The translations under genes and the position numbers were made by a program. This document shows, piece after piece, positions 54,932-64,000 of a DNA stretch of 64,000 nt. Numbering within the stretch: the first letter of the stretch is position 1; every line of letters begins with the position of its first letter. The notes beneath the pieces were generated by a model that saw nothing but the letters and a program-made list of their open reading frames with translations, was not told the DNA's origin and searched no databases. This DNA comes from Clostridium putrefaciens (GTDB lineage Bacteria; Bacillota; Clostridia; Clostridiales; Clostridiaceae), in assembly GCF_900461105.1 (NCBI RefSeq), contig NZ_UFWZ01000001.1, positions 992,001 through 1,056,000 of the forward strand. The letters are read 5' to 3'.

Positions 54932-56212
54932 TTGAAAATTTATGTAGTAATGCCTGGAGATTCATTATGGTCCATAGCAAAAGAGTTCCAATCAGATGTA
55001 GATAGTATAGCAAAGTATAATGGTCTAAACATACAAGAAAATTTAGTTATAGGTCAAAGTTTATTGATCCCTTCAAAGGAAATTCAATATAAGGTCATGG
55101 ATGGAGATAGCCTTTGGTCCATTGGAAGAGAATTCGGTGTTTCTGTAGAGAGCATAATAGAATTAAATAATTTAAGTAATGATAATTTAGTACCAGGTGA
55201 AGTTCTTAGGATACCAGAAATGGCAAAACTTTATGGAAGTATCCAAGTTAATGGATATATACAACCAACTAATGTTGAAAAAGAAACAAGGATTTTAGAT
55301 GAATCTATTAATTATTTAACTTATGTTTCACCTTTTAGTTATGATGTAAATGATGATGGTACATTGAAGCCTATAAATGATGAAAATATAATTGAAATAG
55401 CCTTAAAAAACCGTGTAGCACCTATGATGTCAGTAACTAATATATCAGGTGATAATTTCGATACATCTTTAGTGGATACAATACTTAATGATGAAAGTCT
55501 TCAGCAAAAGCTTATAGATAATATTCTTAATATACTAAAGGCTAAATCTTATTATGGAGTTATAATTGATTTTGAGAGAATATCACCTGTAAATAGAGAA
55601 AAATATAATAATCTTTTAAGAAAAGTTGTTAGTGCTTTGCATCCTAAATATTTAGTGGCTACAGCTCTAGCACCTAAGACCTTTGATATAATTACGGGGG
55701 CTTGGCACGGAGCTCACGATTATAAATCTCATGGAGAAATAGTGGATTTTGTTATTATAATGACCTATGAGTGGGGATGGTCTGGAGGTGAGCCTATGGC
55801 TGTTGCACCTATAAATGAAGTGGAAAAGGTAATAAGATATGCAGTTTCTGTTATACCAGAAAATAAGATAATGATGGGTATACCTAACTATGGATACGAT
55901 TGGACTTTACCTTATACTCCAGGTGCTGAGTTTGCTAGAGCTATTGGAAATGAAGAGGCTATAGGGATAGCTAGAAAAAATGGAGCTAATATTAATTTCG
56001 ATGAAAAGAGCCAAAGTCCGTTCTTTAATTACTATGATCAAAATGGGAGAGCTCACGTAGTTTGGTTTGAAGATGCAAGAAGTATAGAAAGTAAATTAAA
56101 ATTAGTTAATAAGTATGGTATAAGAGGAATAAGTTACTGGGTATTATCAAAGCCTTTTACACAAAACTTTAAGCTTCTCGATAATATGGTTAATATAGAA
56201 AATATTATATAA
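54932..56212 (+). CDS. sleL: LysM-LysM-GH18 spore cortex-lytic enzyme (SleL/YaaH-like)
   Basis: Two LysM repeats (VVMPGDSLWSIAKEF at ~6 and KVMDGDSLWSIGREFG at ~53) are followed by a glycosyl hydrolase 18 barrel (~100-426). The barrel contains YYGVIIDFERI, the catalytic-Glu strand in the shortened form usual for SleL, then IIMTYEWGWSGG, MGIPNYGYDW and GISYWVLSKPF. The enzyme is an N-acetylglucosaminidase acting on cortex muramic-lactam peptidoglycan during germination. Start TTG 54932 follows AGGAAGTG; a GTG at 54926 is possible. There is no signal peptide, as in B. subtilis YaaH. Confidence 0.88.
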   Translation: MKIYVVMPGDSLWSIAKEFQSDVDSIAKYNGLNIQENLVIGQSLLIPSKEIQYKVMDGDSLWSIGREFGVSVESIIELNNLSNDNLVPGEVLRIPEMAKLYGSIQVNGYIQPTNVEKETRILDESINYLTYVSPFSYDVNDDGTLKPINDENIIEIALKNRVAPMMSVTNISGDNFDTSLVDTILNDESLQQKLIDNILNILKAKSYYGVIIDFERISPVNREKYNNLLRKVVSALHPKYLVATALAPKTFDIITGAWHGAHDYKSHGEIVDFVIIMTYEWGWSGGEPMAVAPINEVEKVIRYAVSVIPENKIMMGIPNYGYDWTLPYTPGAEFARAIGNEEAIGIARKNGANINFDEKSQSPFFNYYDQNGRAHVVWFEDARSIESKLKLVNKYGIRGISYWVLSKPFTQNFKLLDNMVNIENII

Positions 56213-56278
56213 AAGGTGAAGTTTCATGAGTAAATTATCTTTATGGATGAATGATTTATAAAAAATATTTTATAAATG

Positions 56279-56308
56279 CAAGCCTACTCGTAAGGGGTGG
56301 GCTTTTTT
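56279..56308 (+). terminator. Terminator after sleL-like gene
   Basis: AAGCCTACTC pairs with GGGGTGGGCTT (two G-T pairs) around GTAA, followed by six T. Confidence 0.85.
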
Positions 56309-56540
56309 ACATAAGGTTACCTTACAATTTAAACTAAGGAAGGTAATTAGATAATAGTTATTATCAAGTCTTATTTAATCCATAAATATGTTATACTTTT
56401 AATGTGATTATTAAATATAAAACTTAACAATCATAAATAGAAGTTTTGTGAAGGTAATAAACCTTTGTTTTATATGAGTAATTTAAATTGTTAATATAAT
56501 AATATAAAAAACAATACAAGGTTTTTTAGAGGAGGATAAT

Positions 56541-57344
56541 ATGATAAAACTTATAGTAACGGATATGGATGGAACATTTTTAGATACTAAGGGCAAAATA
56601 AACGAAGAATTTTATGAATTAATTGAGGAATTAAATAAAAGGGGAATATATTTTGCTGTAGCTAGTGGAAGGATATATTCTACCTTAAATGAATGCTTTA
56701 AAAGGGTTAAAGATGATATGATTCTTATAGGTAACAATGGTGCAGGAATACAATTTAACCATAATGGAGAAGTTTTATATGAGGGTACACTAAATAAAGA
56801 TGAGGTTATACACATGGCTGAAGCTTTAGACGAAGAAGGAATAGAAGTTATAGTTTCAGATAGTCATAAAGTTTATGTTAAAGAGCCATCAAATGAATTA
56901 ATAAGGGTTATTAATTACGATGAAGCACCTTCTGTCATACTTAATGATTTTAAAGATTTAGATGAAGATATACATATACAAAAATTAAGTTATATTCAGC
57001 ATATAGGTATTCAAAAAAGTTTTTCCGAAAAGATCCATGGTAAATATAATGAGGGTTATCATGTGGCAGTATCAGGAAACTGCTGGATGGATGTTACTAA
57101 TATAAAAAGTAGTAAAGGAAATGCAATTACTCTAGTTCAACAAAGGCTCGGCATAACAAAAGAGGAAACTCTGGTTTTTGGAGATTACTATAACGACTTA
57201 ACTATGTTTGATAAGGCTTATTATAGCTATGCTATGAAAAATGCTCCTGATGATGTGAAAAGCCATGCAAGCTTTGTAACTAAATATGAAAATAGTGAAA
57301 ATGGTGTTATTAGAACTATTAAAGAATTATTAGATATTAGATAA
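56541..57344 (+). CDS. Cof-type HAD-superfamily phosphatase
   Basis: The 267-residue protein has HAD motif I VTDMDGTFLD, motif II AVASGR, the Lys in NIKSSKGNAI and motif IV FGDYYNDLTMF, with a C2B cap between. It should dephosphorylate sugar or nucleotide phosphates in the cytoplasm; the substrate is not predictable. GGAGGATAAT precedes the ATG. cutC follows after 44 bases, so the two are likely co-transcribed. Confidence 0.92.
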   Translation: MIKLIVTDMDGTFLDTKGKINEEFYELIEELNKRGIYFAVASGRIYSTLNECFKRVKDDMILIGNNGAGIQFNHNGEVLYEGTLNKDEVIHMAEALDEEGIEVIVSDSHKVYVKEPSNELIRVINYDEAPSVILNDFKDLDEDIHIQKLSYIQHIGIQKSFSEKIHGKYNEGYHVAVSGNCWMDVTNIKSSKGNAITLVQQRLGITKEETLVFGDYYNDLTMFDKAYYSYAMKNAPDDVKSHASFVTKYENSENGVIRTIKELLDIR

Positions 57345-57388
57345 ATATGGTATTAAATAAATATATTATATTTTAAGGTGGGATATTT

Positions 57389-58003
57389 ATGGAGTTAAAA
57401 CTAGAATGTTGTGTTGGAAACTTTAGTGATGCAAAAATAGCAGATACATTAGGGGTGCATAGAATAGAACTATGTGACAATCTTTTAGAAGGAGGAACAA
57501 CCCCTAGTTTAGGTACAATTTTAATGGCAAAGGAAAAACTAAATTCTGATATTATGGTTATTATAAGGCCAAGAGGTGGAAACTTTAATTATAGTAAGGA
57601 TGAATTTGAAATAATGAAAAAAGATATAATTTACTGCAAAGAAGCTAGTGTAAGTGGAGTCGTATTAGGGATTTTAGATGATGAAAATAATATTGATATT
57701 AATAGAACAAAAGAACTAGTAGATATGGCAAGGCCTATGGAAATAACATTTCATATGGCTTTTGATGAGATAAAAGATAAAAAGACTGCTATAGATAATT
57801 TGATAAAACTTGGAGTAAATAGGATTCTTACAAAGGGCGGAGCAAAGGATGCTTTTGAAGGAAGAGATTGTATAAGGGAACTTATAAATTATTCGAAAGA
57901 TAGGATAATTATAATGCCTGGTGGAGGAGTGAATAAGGATAATTATAATGAATTAGTAAATTATACTGGAGCCGTAGAGGTTCATGGAAGCAAAATCGTA
58001 TAG
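57389..58003 (+). CDS. cutC: CutC family protein
   Basis: The 204-residue TIM-barrel protein has LECCVGNFSDAKIAD, RIELCDNLLEGGTTPS, VIIRPRGGNFNYS, ITFHMAFDEI, RILTKGG and IMPGGGVN, the full CutC pattern. CutC was first described in copper homeostasis in E. coli, but its biochemical role is unsettled. AAGGTGGGA precedes the ATG. Confidence 0.92.
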   Translation: MELKLECCVGNFSDAKIADTLGVHRIELCDNLLEGGTTPSLGTILMAKEKLNSDIMVIIRPRGGNFNYSKDEFEIMKKDIIYCKEASVSGVVLGILDDENNIDINRTKELVDMARPMEITFHMAFDEIKDKKTAIDNLIKLGVNRILTKGGAKDAFEGRDCIRELINYSKDRIIIMPGGGVNKDNYNELVNYTGAVEVHGSKIV

Positions 58004-58118
58004 CTATTTATGTGATTTATCTAAAATTTTACAAAATGTATATAAGAAGATTTAAAATAAATGTAAAAGTTATAGTATGTACTTGAATTAAATGAGAAAA
58101 TAGGTTATTATTATTACG

Positions 58119-58132
58119 TGAAAGCGGTAACA
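58119..58132 (+). promoter_or_regulatory. Perfect cre/LacI-family operator upstream of the regulator gene
   Basis: TGAAAGCGGTAACA fits all positions of the cre consensus TGWAANCGNTNWCA. It lies 144 bases before the LacI-family gene. The neighbouring site at 59395 shares GAAAGCG, so both may be bound by that regulator, by CcpA, or by both. A hairpin (AAATGCTCC with GGAG-AGCATTT, 58154-58201) lies between operator and gene. Confidence 0.65.
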
Positions 58133-58275
58133 TTGATAAAGGTGGTTTAGGGAAAATGCTCCTGTTTAAGTTATATATTTAAAGAGGTTGGAGTAGCATT
58201 TGATCAAAATATGTAATGTTTATTTATTTTGATATCGTATTCAAAGTCTGCACTAAAGTATAAGGGAGGATTAAT

Positions 58276-59304
58276 ATGGCCATTACAATAAGTGATATAG
58301 CACAAAAGGCAGGAGTATCATTAGCTACTGTATCTAGAGTGCTAAATGATTCAGGGTATGTAAAAGAGGAAACTAGGATCAGAGTACAAAAGGTTATAAA
58401 AGATCTAAATTATACTCCGAGTGCCATAGCAAGAAGCTTATCTAAAAATAAGACTAATACCATAGGAGTTATAGTTCCGGATATTGTTAACCCATTCTTT
58501 GGAGAGGTTATTAAGGGTATAACAGAAGTTGCAGAGAAAAGCGGACTTAATATAATATTATGTAATACTGATGAAAGCAAAGAAAAAGAGTTAAGAGCTT
58601 TGAAGATTTTAACAGAACAAAGGATACAAGGAATAATAATAGCGCCAACCTCAGCAGAAGACGAATTTAATAGTGAATATCTTAAAACCTTAGAAAATAT
58701 GGGTATACCAATAGTTTTAGTAGATGGCAATGTAAAGTATACAACATTTAATGGTGTTTTTGTTGATAATATAAAAGGAGCTTACGAAGCTACAGAAGCG
58801 CTTATAAAAGAAGGCCATAGAAAAATAGGTGTAATAACAGGACGTATGAATTCTAAACCCGCAAAGGATAGATACTTAGGGTATCAAAAAGCATTACTAA
58901 TGAATAATATACCATTAGAAGATAGGTACACATTTTATGGAGATTATAAAGAGGAAACTGCCTATAAAATAACTAAAAATATAATGAAAATGAAGGACAG
59001 GCCTACAGCATTATTTGTCTGTAGTAACATGACAACGCTTGGTTCTCTTAAGGCAATATATGAAGAAAAGATAAATATTCCAGAGGACATTTCATTAGTG
59101 GCCTTTGATAAAGTTGAGATATTAAATATACTTGGATTTAATATAAGCTATGTAAATGGACCATCAGTAGAGATGGGTAAACTTGGTATGCAAATGCTTG
59201 TAGATATATTGAATAACAAAAACAAGAATGAAATAAGAAGAATTACATTATTGCCTAATCTAGTGCTAAAGGGATCGGAAAAATATAAGATTAAGCAAAA
59301 GTAA
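58276..59304 (+). CDS. LacI/GalR-family transcriptional regulator of the nucleoside locus
   Basis: The 342-residue repressor starts with the LacI helix-turn-helix TISDIAQKAGVSLATVSRVL and the hinge helix SPSAIARSLSK-like stretch (TPSAIARSLSKNKTN). A periplasmic-binding-like effector domain follows (TIGVIVPDIVNPFFGEVI, GHRKIGVITGRMNSKPAKDR, ISLVAFDKVE). It sits directly upstream of three nucleoside catabolic genes and between two cre-like operators, so a nucleoside- or ribose-type effector is likely. GGGAGGATT precedes the ATG. Confidence 0.9.
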   Translation: MAITISDIAQKAGVSLATVSRVLNDSGYVKEETRIRVQKVIKDLNYTPSAIARSLSKNKTNTIGVIVPDIVNPFFGEVIKGITEVAEKSGLNIILCNTDESKEKELRALKILTEQRIQGIIIAPTSAEDEFNSEYLKTLENMGIPIVLVDGNVKYTTFNGVFVDNIKGAYEATEALIKEGHRKIGVITGRMNSKPAKDRYLGYQKALLMNNIPLEDRYTFYGDYKEETAYKITKNIMKMKDRPTALFVCSNMTTLGSLKAIYEEKINIPEDISLVAFDKVEILNILGFNISYVNGPSVEMGKLGMQMLVDILNNKNKNEIRRITLLPNLVLKGSEKYKIKQK

Positions 59305-59332
59305 TAACAATGAGCTATATAAAAAAGGTTAT

Positions 59333-59378
59333 GTTTAAGGTTTTTAAAAAGGTATTTTGAAAACCTTAAACTGATTTT
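59333..59378 (+). terminator. Terminator after the LacI-family gene
   Basis: GTTTAAGGTTTT pairs over 12 bases with AAAACCTTAAAC, followed by TGATTTTAT. The T run is weak, so read-through into deoB is possible. Confidence 0.6.
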
Positions 59379-59394
59379 ATAAATATAAGATAGG

Positions 59395-59408
59395 CGAAAG
59401 CGCTTACA
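59395..59408 (+). promoter_or_regulatory. cre/LacI-family operator upstream of deoB
   Basis: CGAAAGCGCTTACA matches 13 of 14 cre positions and contains the palindrome AAGCGCTT. It ends 43 bases before deoB. Confidence 0.65.
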
Positions 59409-59451
59409 AAGATACAATATATTTATTGAAAATTTAAGGAGGATACTTAAA

Positions 59452-60624
59452 ATGATAGAAAGAGTTATATGGGTTGTTTTAGATAGTGTAGGAATAGGAG
59501 CTTTACCAGATGCAAATAAATATGGTGATGAGGGATCTAATACACTAGGAAATGTATCAAAGTCAGTAGGAGGACTTAAAATACCTAATATGGAGAGATT
59601 AGGACTTGGGAATATAGATGGAATTAAGGGAACAAAATATAATGAAAATCCTATAGGTTGTTACGGTAAGTTTGAAGAAATGTCTAATGGAAAGGATACA
59701 ACTACTGGTCACTGGGAAATGGCAGGAGTTTACTTACAAGAAGCATTTCCAACCTATCCAAATGGTTTTCCAAGTGATATAGTTGAAGAATTTGAAAGAT
59801 TAACTGGGAGAAGTATTATAGGAAACAAACCAGCCTCTGGTACAGCTATTCTTGAAGAATTAGGTGAAGAACATATAAACACAGGGAAGGTTATAGTGTA
59901 CACATCAGCTGATAGTGTATTTCAAATAGCTGCACATGAAGATATAGTTCCATTAGATGAATTATATAATATGTGTGAAATAGCAAGAAATATTTTAAAA
60001 GATGAACATGCAGTAGCAAGAGTTATAGCAAGGCCTTTCACTGGAGATGCTACTAACTTTGTACGCACATCTAACAGAAGAGATTTTTCTTTATTGCCAC
60101 CTCATGATACAATACTTGATATACTAAAAAATAATGGATTAAATGTTATGGCAGTAGGTAAAATTGAAGATATATTTTGTAAAAAGGGTGTTACTGAAGC
60201 AGTACACACAAAAGATAACATGGATGGTATAGATAAGACTTTGGAATATATGAAAACTGATAAAAAGGGATTGATATATACAAACCTTGTTGACTTTGAC
60301 ATGAAATGGGGTCATAGGAATGATTTTGTATCCTATGGAAAGGGTCTAGAGGAATTTGATAATAGACTTTTAGACATACTAAATGAAATGAAGGACAGCG
60401 ATGTTCTATTTATAACCGCAGATCATGGATGTGATCCTACTGTACCTGGAACAGATCATACAAGAGAATATATACCATTTTTAGCTTATGGAAAAGAGTT
60501 AAAAGAAAATGTTAACATGGGAACAAAAAAAGGATTTTATCATATGGGTCAAACTATTGCGGACATTTTCAATGTGGAGAAGGTTAAAAATGGAGAAAGC
60601 TTTTTAAAACAAATAATTAAGTAG
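59452..60624 (+). CDS. deoB: Phosphopentomutase
   Basis: The 390-residue alkaline-phosphatase-fold enzyme interconverts (deoxy)ribose-1- and -5-phosphate. It opens WVVLDSVGIGALPDA and has GKDTTTGHWEMAG with the phosphorylated Thr, then NLVDFDMKWGHRND, FITADHGCDPTVPGTDHTRE and FYHMGQTIADIF, which carry the manganese ligands. It is first of three co-directional nucleoside genes. AAGGAGGAT precedes the ATG. Confidence 0.95.
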   Translation: MIERVIWVVLDSVGIGALPDANKYGDEGSNTLGNVSKSVGGLKIPNMERLGLGNIDGIKGTKYNENPIGCYGKFEEMSNGKDTTTGHWEMAGVYLQEAFPTYPNGFPSDIVEEFERLTGRSIIGNKPASGTAILEELGEEHINTGKVIVYTSADSVFQIAAHEDIVPLDELYNMCEIARNILKDEHAVARVIARPFTGDATNFVRTSNRRDFSLLPPHDTILDILKNNGLNVMAVGKIEDIFCKKGVTEAVHTKDNMDGIDKTLEYMKTDKKGLIYTNLVDFDMKWGHRNDFVSYGKGLEEFDNRLLDILNEMKDSDVLFITADHGCDPTVPGTDHTREYIPFLAYGKELKENVNMGTKKGFYHMGQTIADIFNVEKVKNGESFLKQIIK

Positions 60625-60723
60625 TAAGATATGTTAAAAAGGTTTAAGTGAAGAATAGACATAGGTTCACAAGCTTTTAAAGATATTTTAATAATAAACA
60701 ATAAAAATTAGGAGGTTTTGTTA

Positions 60724-61542
60724 ATGGAATTAATGGCAAAATTAAATGAGGCAGCAGACTATATAAAAGGGAAAAGTAAGTATAAACCAGAGGTAGCTAT
60801 AATCTTAGGATCTGGACTTGGTGCTATAGCAGATAAAATAGAAGAGGCTGAAAGCTATTCATACAAGGATATACCACACTTTCCAGTATCTACTGTACAA
60901 GGTCACGAAGGAAGACTTGTTATAGGTAAACTTCAAGGGAAGATAGTTCTAGCGATGCAAGGAAGATTTCATTATTATGAAGGTTATGATATGAAAGATG
61001 TTACTTTTCCAGTAAGAGTTATGAAACTATTAGGGATAGAAAAACTTATAGTTACTAATGCCGCTGGATCTGTAAACACAGAATTTGAGCCAGGTAATTT
61101 AATGCTTATAAAAGATCATATAAACTTTTCAGGATCAAATCCACTTATAGGAAAGAATTTAGATGAGTTTGGAGCAAGATTCCCTGATATGTCTAATCCT
61201 TATGATAAAGATTTAAGAAATAAGGTTAAGGAAATAGCTAAATCTATTAATATTGATCTTAAAGAAGGGGTATACACATTATTTAGTGGTCCTACCTATG
61301 AAACGCCAGCAGAAGTTAAAATGGCTAGAATACTTGGGTCAGATGCTGTTGGGATGTCAACTGTGCCAGAAGTTATTATTGCAAACCATAGTGGTATGAA
61401 GGTAATAGGAGTATCTTGCTTAACTAATATGGCATCAGGGATATTAGATCAACCATTAAATCATCAAGAAGTAATGGAAACCTCAGCTATGGCTAGAGAA
61501 AAGTTCATTAATTTAATGGAAAATATAATAAAAAATCTGTAA
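60724..61542 (+). CDS. Purine nucleoside phosphorylase (trimeric type)
   Basis: The 272-residue enzyme splits purine nucleosides with phosphate. It has AIILGSGLGAIADKI, VQGHEGRLVIG, MQGRFHYYEGY, VTNAAGSVNTEFEPG, GPTYETPAEVKM and GMSTVPEVIIA, the class II PNP series. ATG 60724 follows AGGAGG by eight bases; TTG 60718 overlaps poorly. It lies 99 bases after deoB and 19 bases before the pyrimidine enzyme gene. Confidence 0.95.
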   Translation: MELMAKLNEAADYIKGKSKYKPEVAIILGSGLGAIADKIEEAESYSYKDIPHFPVSTVQGHEGRLVIGKLQGKIVLAMQGRFHYYEGYDMKDVTFPVRVMKLLGIEKLIVTNAAGSVNTEFEPGNLMLIKDHINFSGSNPLIGKNLDEFGARFPDMSNPYDKDLRNKVKEIAKSINIDLKEGVYTLFSGPTYETPAEVKMARILGSDAVGMSTVPEVIIANHSGMKVIGVSCLTNMASGILDQPLNHQEVMETSAMAREKFINLMENIIKNL

Positions 61543-61561
61543 GAGGGTAGGGTGATAAATT

Positions 61562-62887
61562 ATGAGAATGTACGATATTATAACAAAAAAAAGAAATGGT
61601 GAAGAATTAACTAAAGAAGAGATAAGATTTTTTGTAGAGGGGTATACTAAGGGAGAAATTCCTGATTACCAAGTTTCAGCATTCATGATGGCTATATACT
61701 TCCAAAAGATGAATATGACTGAGACATCAGAACTTACTATGGCTATGGTGGATAGTGGAGAAACTATTGATCTGTCTAAAATAAAGGGTATTAAAGTTGA
61801 TAAACATAGCACAGGAGGAGTAGGAGATACTACTACACTAATAGTAGGGCCTATGGTAGCAGCAGCTGGAGTTCCTGTGGCTAAGATGTCAGGAAGAGGT
61901 CTTGGTCATACAGGAGGAACTATAGACAAATTAGAATCATTTCCAGGGTTTTCAGTAGAGATGTCTATAGAAGAATTTATGGCTAATGTTAATGATAAAA
62001 AGATAGCAATAGCTGGTCAAACAGCAAACCTTGCTCCAGCAGATAAAAAGCTTTATGCTTTGCGTGATGTTACAGGTACTGTAGATAATATGTCACTTAT
62101 TGCAGGAAGTATTATGAGTAAGAAAATAGCTTCAGGCGCAGATGCTATAGTTTTGGATATTAAAACTGGTAGTGGTGCCTTTATGAAAGATGAAGATAGT
62201 GCATTTGAATTGGCAGATGAAATGGTAAAGATAGGTACGCATGTAGGGAGAAATACTATAGGTGTAATAACTGATATGGATCAACCCTTAGGCTTTGCAG
62301 TAGGTAATGCTTTAGAGGTTATGGAAGCTATAGAAACATTAAAGGGACATGGACCAGAGGACTTAACAGAATTATGCTTAACATTAGGGGCTCACATGTT
62401 AGTTTTAGGAGAAAAGGCTACTGATTACGAAAGTGCAAGAGAAACCCTTAAAGAGGTAATAAAATCTGGTAAAGCCTTACAAAAACTTAAAGAGTTAGTT
62501 GAGTCTCAAGGTGGAGATGCAAGGTTTGTGGATAATCCGGAATTATTCGAAACACCTTCTATAATAAAGCCTGTATTTGCAAAAGAAGAGGGATATATAA
62601 AAGCTATAAAGGCAGATGACATTGGTATAGCAGCTTTAGTTTTAGGAGCTGGAAGAGAAACAAAAGAAAGCATCTTAGATTTATCCGTAGGAATAATGCT
62701 TCATAAGAAAATAGGGGACTTTGTAAAAAAAGGTGAAGCTATAGCAACTATATATGCAAATGATGAGGGAAAGAAATTACAATCTGAAGAAAAGATAATT
62801 AAAGCTTATACAATAGTTTCAGAAAGTATTGAAAAGAAAAAGCTTATAAAAGGGATAGTTACAAAAGATGGAATAACCAAGTTTTAA
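61562..62887 (+). CDS. pdp: Pyrimidine-nucleoside phosphorylase
   Basis: The 441-residue dimeric enzyme cleaves uridine and thymidine with phosphate. [20 protein letters not shown] is the usual opening. [16 protein letters not shown] is the phosphate-binding loop and [19 protein letters not shown] the family signature, with [10 protein letters not shown] following. The length and the Lys/Ser/Thr phosphate set favour PyNP over thymidine phosphorylase. It ends the deo-type operon. Confidence 0.93.
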   Translation: MRMYDIITKKRNGEELTKEEIRFFVEGYTKGEIPDYQVSAFMMAIYFQKMNMTETSELTMAMVDSGETIDLSKIKGIKVDKHSTGGVGDTTTLIVGPMVAAAGVPVAKMSGRGLGHTGGTIDKLESFPGFSVEMSIEEFMANVNDKKIAIAGQTANLAPADKKLYALRDVTGTVDNMSLIAGSIMSKKIASGADAIVLDIKTGSGAFMKDEDSAFELADEMVKIGTHVGRNTIGVITDMDQPLGFAVGNALEVMEAIETLKGHGPEDLTELCLTLGAHMLVLGEKATDYESARETLKEVIKSGKALQKLKELVESQGGDARFVDNPELFETPSIIKPVFAKEEGYIKAIKADDIGIAALVLGAGRETKESILDLSVGIMLHKKIGDFVKKGEAIATIYANDEGKKLQSEEKIIKAYTIVSESIEKKKLIKGIVTKDGITKF

Positions 62888-62918
62888 CATAACTTTTTAA
62901 AAGTAAATTCGTATATAT

Positions 62919-62965
62919 AAAGGATTAGTCTTAAATTTAAAATTAAGACTAATCCTTTATTTTAT
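62919..62965 (+). terminator. Terminator of the nucleoside operon
   Basis: AAAGGATTAGTCTTAA pairs over 16 bases with TTAAGACTAATCCTTT, followed by ATTTTAT. Confidence 0.88.
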
Positions 62966-62988
62966 AAGATATGGAAGGGATAAACTAT

Positions 62989-63750
62989 ATGAGTAAGATT
63001 ATAAATTTAATTTTAATGGTAATTGGTACAATGCTTCTAATTTATGGAATAGTATTAAGTTTTTCGATAAATAGTATTTCTAGAATAATAATAATGGTAG
63101 GTGGGATTGCGATAATAACAAGTGTTTTGAAATTTATTTTAAAACGATATGAAAAGATAAAGTATTTTCAATACATAGATATAATAATAAATATGGTAGT
63201 AATATTTGTATTAACCTCAGTAATTATTGTTGAAGTAGCTATAGTTAGAGAAGGAACTGTGAAAAACAAGGAAAGTACAGATTATATATTAGTTTTAGGA
63301 GCAGGATTATGGGGAGATGTACCTTCGGATACGTTAGTTAGAAGACTAGATGGAGCAATTGAAATTTCAAATATTAATGATAATAGTTTAATTGTAGTTT
63401 CAGGAGGACAAGGGTTTGGAGAAACTGTTACAGAAGCTGACGCTATGGAAAGATACCTTCTTTCTAAGGGAATGGATAAAGATAGAATACTTAGAGAAGA
63501 AAGAGCAACTAATACTAGCGAAAATATAATATTTTCTAAAGAAATTATGGACAATACATGGACAAGCAAAGAAAAATACAATGTTACAATAATAACCAAT
63601 AACTTCCACTGCTTTAGAGCAAAGTTTCTATCAAAGAGGGCTGGAATTAATTCATTAACTTATTCTGTAGATGTGAAAAAGGCAATAAAGCCTGCTTACT
63701 TCATTAGAGAATATTTTGCTGTTATTAAGTCTTATTTTGTTGATAGATAA
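62989..63750 (+). CDS. YdcF/SanA-like DUF218 membrane protein
   Basis: Three N-terminal membrane segments (~residues 1-85) precede a DUF218 domain with YILVLGAGLWGDVPS, RRLDGAIEI, IVVSGGQGFGE, DAMERYLLSKGM and ERATNTSENI, the YdcF/SanA/ElyC core. Members bind nucleotides or act in envelope metabolism; the reaction is not established. ATG 62989 follows GGAAGGG; the frame is open from 62971. 253 residues. Confidence 0.88.
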   Translation: MSKIINLILMVIGTMLLIYGIVLSFSINSISRIIIMVGGIAIITSVLKFILKRYEKIKYFQYIDIIINMVVIFVLTSVIIVEVAIVREGTVKNKESTDYILVLGAGLWGDVPSDTLVRRLDGAIEISNINDNSLIVVSGGQGFGETVTEADAMERYLLSKGMDKDRILREERATNTSENIIFSKEIMDNTWTSKEKYNVTIITNNFHCFRAKFLSKRAGINSLTYSVDVKKAIKPAYFIREYFAVIKSYFVDR

Positions 63751-63792
63751 ATATAAGTTATAAGTAAAAGTATCTTATAAAAGTTTTTTAAT

Positions 63793-63834
63793 AAAATTAG
63801 GACTATTACCTTTAAAGTGGTGATGGTCCTAATT
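63793..63834 (+). terminator. Terminator-like hairpin after the DUF218 gene
   Basis: AATTAGGAC-ATTACC pairs with GGTGAT-GGTCCTAATT. The T run is replaced by an AT alternation, so it is a probable terminator. 63835-64000 is AT-rich and has no gene. Confidence 0.6.
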
Positions 63835-64000
63835 ATATATATAAATAAAGATAAGATTAATATTTGTAGATTTAAATAAAAAGTTTAAATTTAATTAATA
63901 AGCTTATTTTAAATAAGAATTTATACTATAATAATGAGTAATACAAGTAATTTAAATAATTAAATAATTAAATAATTAAATTGTTATATTAGAATTAACT

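Noticed and set aside
56226-56261. 11-codon frame after the cortex-lytic enzyme gene
   Set aside because: It has an AAAGGTG site but is too short to support a function.

Overview
The window is AT-rich chromosomal DNA from a spore-forming, low-GC Firmicute, most likely a Clostridium (cluster I type). Supporting signs are strong AGGAGG ribosome sites, frequent TTG/GTG starts, AT-rich codon use, a SleL/YaaH-type spore cortex hydrolase, cre boxes of the CcpA type, sortase and S-layer surface proteins, and aspartase. I see no rRNA, tRNA, CRISPR array or replication origin.

Layout. 0.2-6.6 kb: GNAT acetyltransferase, a cation diffusion facilitator on the minus strand, a three-gene NitT/TauT-type ABC uptake operon, a solo structured IS605-like right end, and a MATE exporter. 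6.7-23.8 kb: a 1400-residue sortase-anchored CehA/McbA-type PHP metallohydrolase, a YibE/F membrane protein, xanthine phosphoribosyltransferase, two small remnants, methionine aminopeptidase with a SEC-C zinc motif, a heterodimeric ABC exporter, an HMA-like protein without its metal site, a secreted metallophosphoesterase, an ornithine-cyclodeaminase-family enzyme, and a large secreted CocE/PepX-type peptidase with a degenerate SLH-like N-terminus. 23.9-33.2 kb: a chemoreceptor, an M14 peptidoglycan peptidase, an RlmA-type rRNA methyltransferase, two ABC-F proteins and DegV.

33.4-40.1 kb is an accessory, probably anti-phage island between abcF and dbpA. It holds a PHP plus SMC-like ATPase of the TrlF type, decayed coding sequence, a Z1-domain helicase-like protein, and a unit made of a strong promoter, a ~185-nt pseudoknotted RNA, a terminator and a PBECR4-like nuclease gene. 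That last unit has the layout of a type III (RNA antitoxin) toxin-antitoxin locus, but its RNA is not a tandem repeat and its toxin is of a different kind. It is the best candidate here for an undescribed system.

40.1-45.0 kb returns to ordinary genes (DEAD-box helicase, aspartase, a Cys-rich orphan, CvfB). 45.1-52.0 kb is a second accessory block, all coding on the minus strand: a 36-residue precursor peptide with a C-A-C motif, a radical SAM/SPASM maturase, two peptidase-less ABC exporters, and a separate 22-codon gene. IS605 debris brackets it: a tnpB 5' fragment at 45.6 kb and a right-end-like structured repeat at 51.8 kb. That repeat is a second copy of the one at 4.9 kb, and the two copies show compensatory changes in a stem.

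52.5-64.0 kb: topoisomerase III, the cortex lytic enzyme, a Cof-type HAD phosphatase, CutC, then a nucleoside catabolic locus (LacI-family regulator, phosphopentomutase, purine nucleoside phosphorylase, pyrimidine nucleoside phosphorylase). Near-perfect cre/LacI-type operators lie upstream of both the regulator and the first enzyme. A YdcF-like DUF218 membrane protein closes the window. Each functional call comes from motif recognition by eye; no homology search was run.
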